Below, piece by piece: positions 6,601-7,607 of a stretch of 7,607 bases of DNA (position 1 is the first letter of the stretch; every line of letters starts with the position of its first letter). The notes below the pieces were generated by a model. That model searched no databases and had not been told where the DNA came from. It was given only the letters and a program-made list of their open reading frames with translations. This DNA comes from Paludibacter sp. GTDB lineage: Bacteria; Bacteroidota; Bacteroidia; Bacteroidales; Paludibacteraceae. A program made the translations under genes and the position numbers. The DNA is taken from NCBI GenBank assembly GCA_031284665.1, contig JAITXR010000068.1:1-7607 (forward strand), in the 5' to 3' direction.

Positions 6601-7390
6601 CGGGCTTTCGCAGGACAGAAAAGCAAGCAATATCTGCGCAGCAATTATCCGCGACAAAGGCACAAATGGCGACCGCGAAATGGCTTATGCGCTCTATCTT
6701 GCCGGTTTCGATGTCAAAGATGTCCACATGACCGACCTTGCCTCCGGACGCGAAACGCTCGAGGGAGTGAATATGATTGTGTTCTGCGGAGGATTTTCAA
6801 ACTCGGATGTGCTTGGCTCTGCAAAAGGTTGGGCAGGAGGTTTTCTGTATAACGAAAAGGCAAAACTCGCCCTCGATAATTTCTACAAACGTACTGATAC
6901 ATTGAGTTTGGGAATTTGCAACGGCTGCCAACTTATGATTGAACTCAACCTTATTACGCCCGAACACGATATTCGCCCGCAAATGTTGCACAACGATTCG
7001 CATAAATTTGAATCGGCATTTACAGGAGTTACAATTCCGCAAAACAACTCGGTGATGCTCGCCTCGCTTGCCAACTCAAAACTCGGAGTATGGGTGGCAC
7101 ACGGCGAAGGGAAATTTTACCTGCCGCAGGACGAGAATGCCTATAATATTGTTGCCAAATATACCCATTCGGCATATCCGGGAAATCCTAACGGCTCGGA
7201 TTATAATGTAGCGGGAATTTGCTCCGCCGATGGCAGACATTTAGCGATGATGCCTCACCCCGAACGCGCAATTTTCCCTTGGCAATGGGCGCACTATCCC
7301 GCACAACATCGCGATACAAACCAAATTACCCCTTGGGTCGAAGCCTTTGTAAATGCACGGAAATGGGTGGAAATAGTGATTAATGGTTAA
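3656..7390 (+). CDS. purL: Phosphoribosylformylglycinamidine synthase (FGAM synthase), single-chain form
   Basis: PurL converts formylglycinamide ribonucleotide, glutamine and ATP to formylglycinamidine ribonucleotide, the fourth step of de novo purine synthesis, in the cytoplasm. The 1244 residues match the long fused form (E. coli about 1295), which needs no separate PurS or PurQ. In order: a PurS-like N-terminal region containing GPRREMITPWSTNAVEITQN (51-70); a linker with SEHCRHK (171-177); a first synthetase half with KAETHNFPT (251-259), GAATGTGGEIRD (266-277) and HDHGAGG (463-469); a second, related half starting near DWLTNKVDRSVTG (609-621) with PTGKDSLSM and HDISAGG (839-845); and a C-terminal class I glutamine amidotransferase (about 990-1244). 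The amidotransferase has the nucleophile C1088 in GICNGCQ and the partners H1201 and E1203 in MMPHPER. All key motifs are intact, with no frameshift. The ATG gives the usual MILFFR start. The stop is a tandem TAA TGA inside a 7-bp repeat. No other purine gene is in the window, so it appears to be a single-gene unit. Confidence 0.98.
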   Translation: MILFFRTSNHQGIYAVESHSKPGIADMQKLEWLFSESKFLKDKTVEGNFIGPRREMITPWSTNAVEITQNMGISGIIRIEEFRHLPSTPSVQGSLQYDPMLERIFSGLDQNIFTIDKQPEAVIYIDDIAAYNLREGLALSGDEIEYLNSLSIKIGRKLTDSEVFGFSQVNSEHCRHKIFNGTYIIDGEEKELSLFKLIKKTSEENPNKLVSAYKDNVAFNQGPKIEQFAPASGDKPDFFTSKTIDSVLSLKAETHNFPTTVEPFNGAATGTGGEIRDRLGGGKASLPIAGTAVYMTSYPRFAPQSLGERQVKRIWETTVNPRKWLYQTPEQILIKASNGASDFGNKFGQPLICGSLLTFEHEENGKTFGYDKVIMLAGGIGFANKRDALKETAEKGEKVIVLGGDNYRIGMGGGAVSSVETGQYDNTIELNAVQRANPEMQKRVSNVIRTLAEADTNPIVSIHDHGAGGHLNCLSELVESTGGKIDIDALPVGDPTLSAKEIVGNESQERMGLLLKENDIEKVRQIAMRERSPFYIVGETTGEMDFVFEKKNGEKPIDMQISDFFGNPPKTIITDTSVEEHFANIEISDDKLKEYIENVLQVESVACKDWLTNKVDRSVTGKIARQQCAGEIQLPLNDLGVVALDYRGTVGIATSIGHAPIAALAAPETGSVLAIAEALTNIVWAEIKEGLKSVSLSANWMWACKNPGEDARLYKAVEACSEFAIALGINIPTGKDSLSMTQKYGDKKVFAPGTVIISAAAEVADVKKTVSPVLVNDENTAIYYVDFSFDSHKLGGSVLAQTLNKVGDEVPTVKDFDYFKAAFESIQEMISKKLILAGHDISAGGMLTALLEMCFANVNGGLNVSLNQIAENSLTAILFAENPGVLIQVKETKAVEKILNENGIGFARIAVPTAERKLEINSKHAAYCFAINELRDLWYQTSYLFDRSQSGEICARARYNNYKNQPLEFSFNPAFTGKLSQFGLSQDRKASNICAAIIRDKGTNGDREMAYALYLAGFDVKDVHMTDLASGRETLEGVNMIVFCGGFSNSDVLGSAKGWAGGFLYNEKAKLALDNFYKRTDTLSLGICNGCQLMIELNLITPEHDIRPQMLHNDSHKFESAFTGVTIPQNNSVMLASLANSKLGVWVAHGEGKFYLPQDENAYNIVAKYTHSAYPGNPNGSDYNVAGICSADGRHLAMMPHPERAIFPWQWAHYPAQHRDTNQITPWVEAFVNARKWVEIVING

Positions 7391-7400
7391 TGATTAGTGA
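7380..7400 (+). repeat. 7-bp tandem repeat across the purL stop codon
   Basis: Three adjacent units, TTAATGG (7380-7386), TTAATGA (7387-7393) and TTAGTGA (7394-7400), cover the last codons and the stop of purL. The repeat encodes the end of the C-terminal ING and supplies two successive in-frame stops, TAA and TGA. Confidence 0.6.
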
Positions 7401-7607
7401 AGAAACTACTAATTTGTTAACTATTCAAACCAACTCTACACTCTCCACTAATAATGAAGCGTAGCGATTGATGGTAAAAATGCAGGTAATAAGTTTAGTA
7501 TAAAAAACAATAAACAAGAAAAAAAGTTATTAAAATTATTATATATTCCATTGCATTTTGTTTATCTTTGTAAAATAGTAAACAATTTATTAACAATTAA
7601 TTAATTA
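7391..7607. other. AT-rich intergenic region after purL
   Basis: These 217 bases hold no credible reading frame; the longest ATG-started stretches I read are about 10 codons. There is no convincing intrinsic terminator. The only inverted repeat I noted near the purL stop is ATTAGT (7393-7398) with ACTAAT (7408-7413), 6 bp around a 9-nt loop and without a T run. A two-unit 7-bp repeat, AAACAAT AAACAAG, lies at 7505-7518. The right end carries a promoter -7 box. Confidence 0.6.
7563..7570 (+). promoter_or_regulatory. Promoter -7 box for a gene beyond the right edge
   Basis: TATCTTTG followed by TAAAAT matches the Bacteroidota -7 consensus TAnnTTTG and is identical to the purL -7 box. At the usual spacing upstream (about 7540-7543) the sequence is TATA, so no -33 element is clear; a TTG at 7551-7553 is too close. 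If used, transcription starts near 7575-7578 and the leader continues past the window end. The gene it serves is not visible. Confidence 0.5.

Noticed and set aside
7393..7413. Terminator hairpin after purL (ATTAGT / ACTAAT)
   Set aside because: It is a 6-bp AT-rich stem with a 9-nt loop and no T run; too weak to support.

Overview
The window looks like a piece of chromosome from a member of the Bacteroidota, probably an AT-rich Bacteroidales-type organism. Three things point there. Every gene is closest in motif pattern to Bacteroidota versions. The promoter-like sites match the TTTG / TAnnTTTG type used by the primary sigma factor of this phylum. No start codon has a clear Shine-Dalgarno sequence; start codons are preceded by A/T-rich DNA instead. 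There are no rRNA or tRNA genes, no CRISPR array, no transposase and no phage gene.

Layout. Positions 1-2324 (minus strand) hold three tightly overlapping genes, in transcription order: a DUF5063 protein, a DEDDy-type 3'-5' exonuclease (RNase D-like catalytic domain only), and an RlmI/RlmK-type SAM-dependent 23S rRNA methyltransferase whose last ~14 codons lie beyond the left edge. Positions 2325-2465 are intergenic and carry three copies of a short palindromic repeat (CCCTRACAGGG/CCCTGTTAGGG followed by TTTTAA) spaced 50-51 bp apart. The third copy runs into the 3' end of the next gene. Positions 2466-3503 (minus strand) encode a URO-D superfamily protein of the MtaA/CmuA-like type, not HemE. 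Positions 3504-3655 are a divergent promoter region. Positions 3656-7390 (plus strand) encode the complete single-chain phosphoribosylformylglycinamidine synthase PurL (1244 aa). Positions 7391-7607 are AT-rich intergenic DNA with a promoter -7 box for a gene starting past the right edge.

How the genes work together. PurL carries out the fourth step of de novo purine synthesis and appears to be transcribed alone. The exonuclease and the rRNA methyltransferase both act on RNA or nucleic acid and are translationally coupled with DUF5063, so the unknown DUF5063 protein may act in RNA metabolism or ribosome maturation (inference). The URO-D-like gene has its own good promoter and has no corrinoid protein beside it, so its substrate cannot be read from this window.

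Nothing here amounts to a clearly new system. The points most worth a second look are the DUF5063-exonuclease-methyltransferase coupling, the REP-like palindromes that supply a stop codon, and a recurrent 7-bp-period tandem repeat at three separate gene boundaries.
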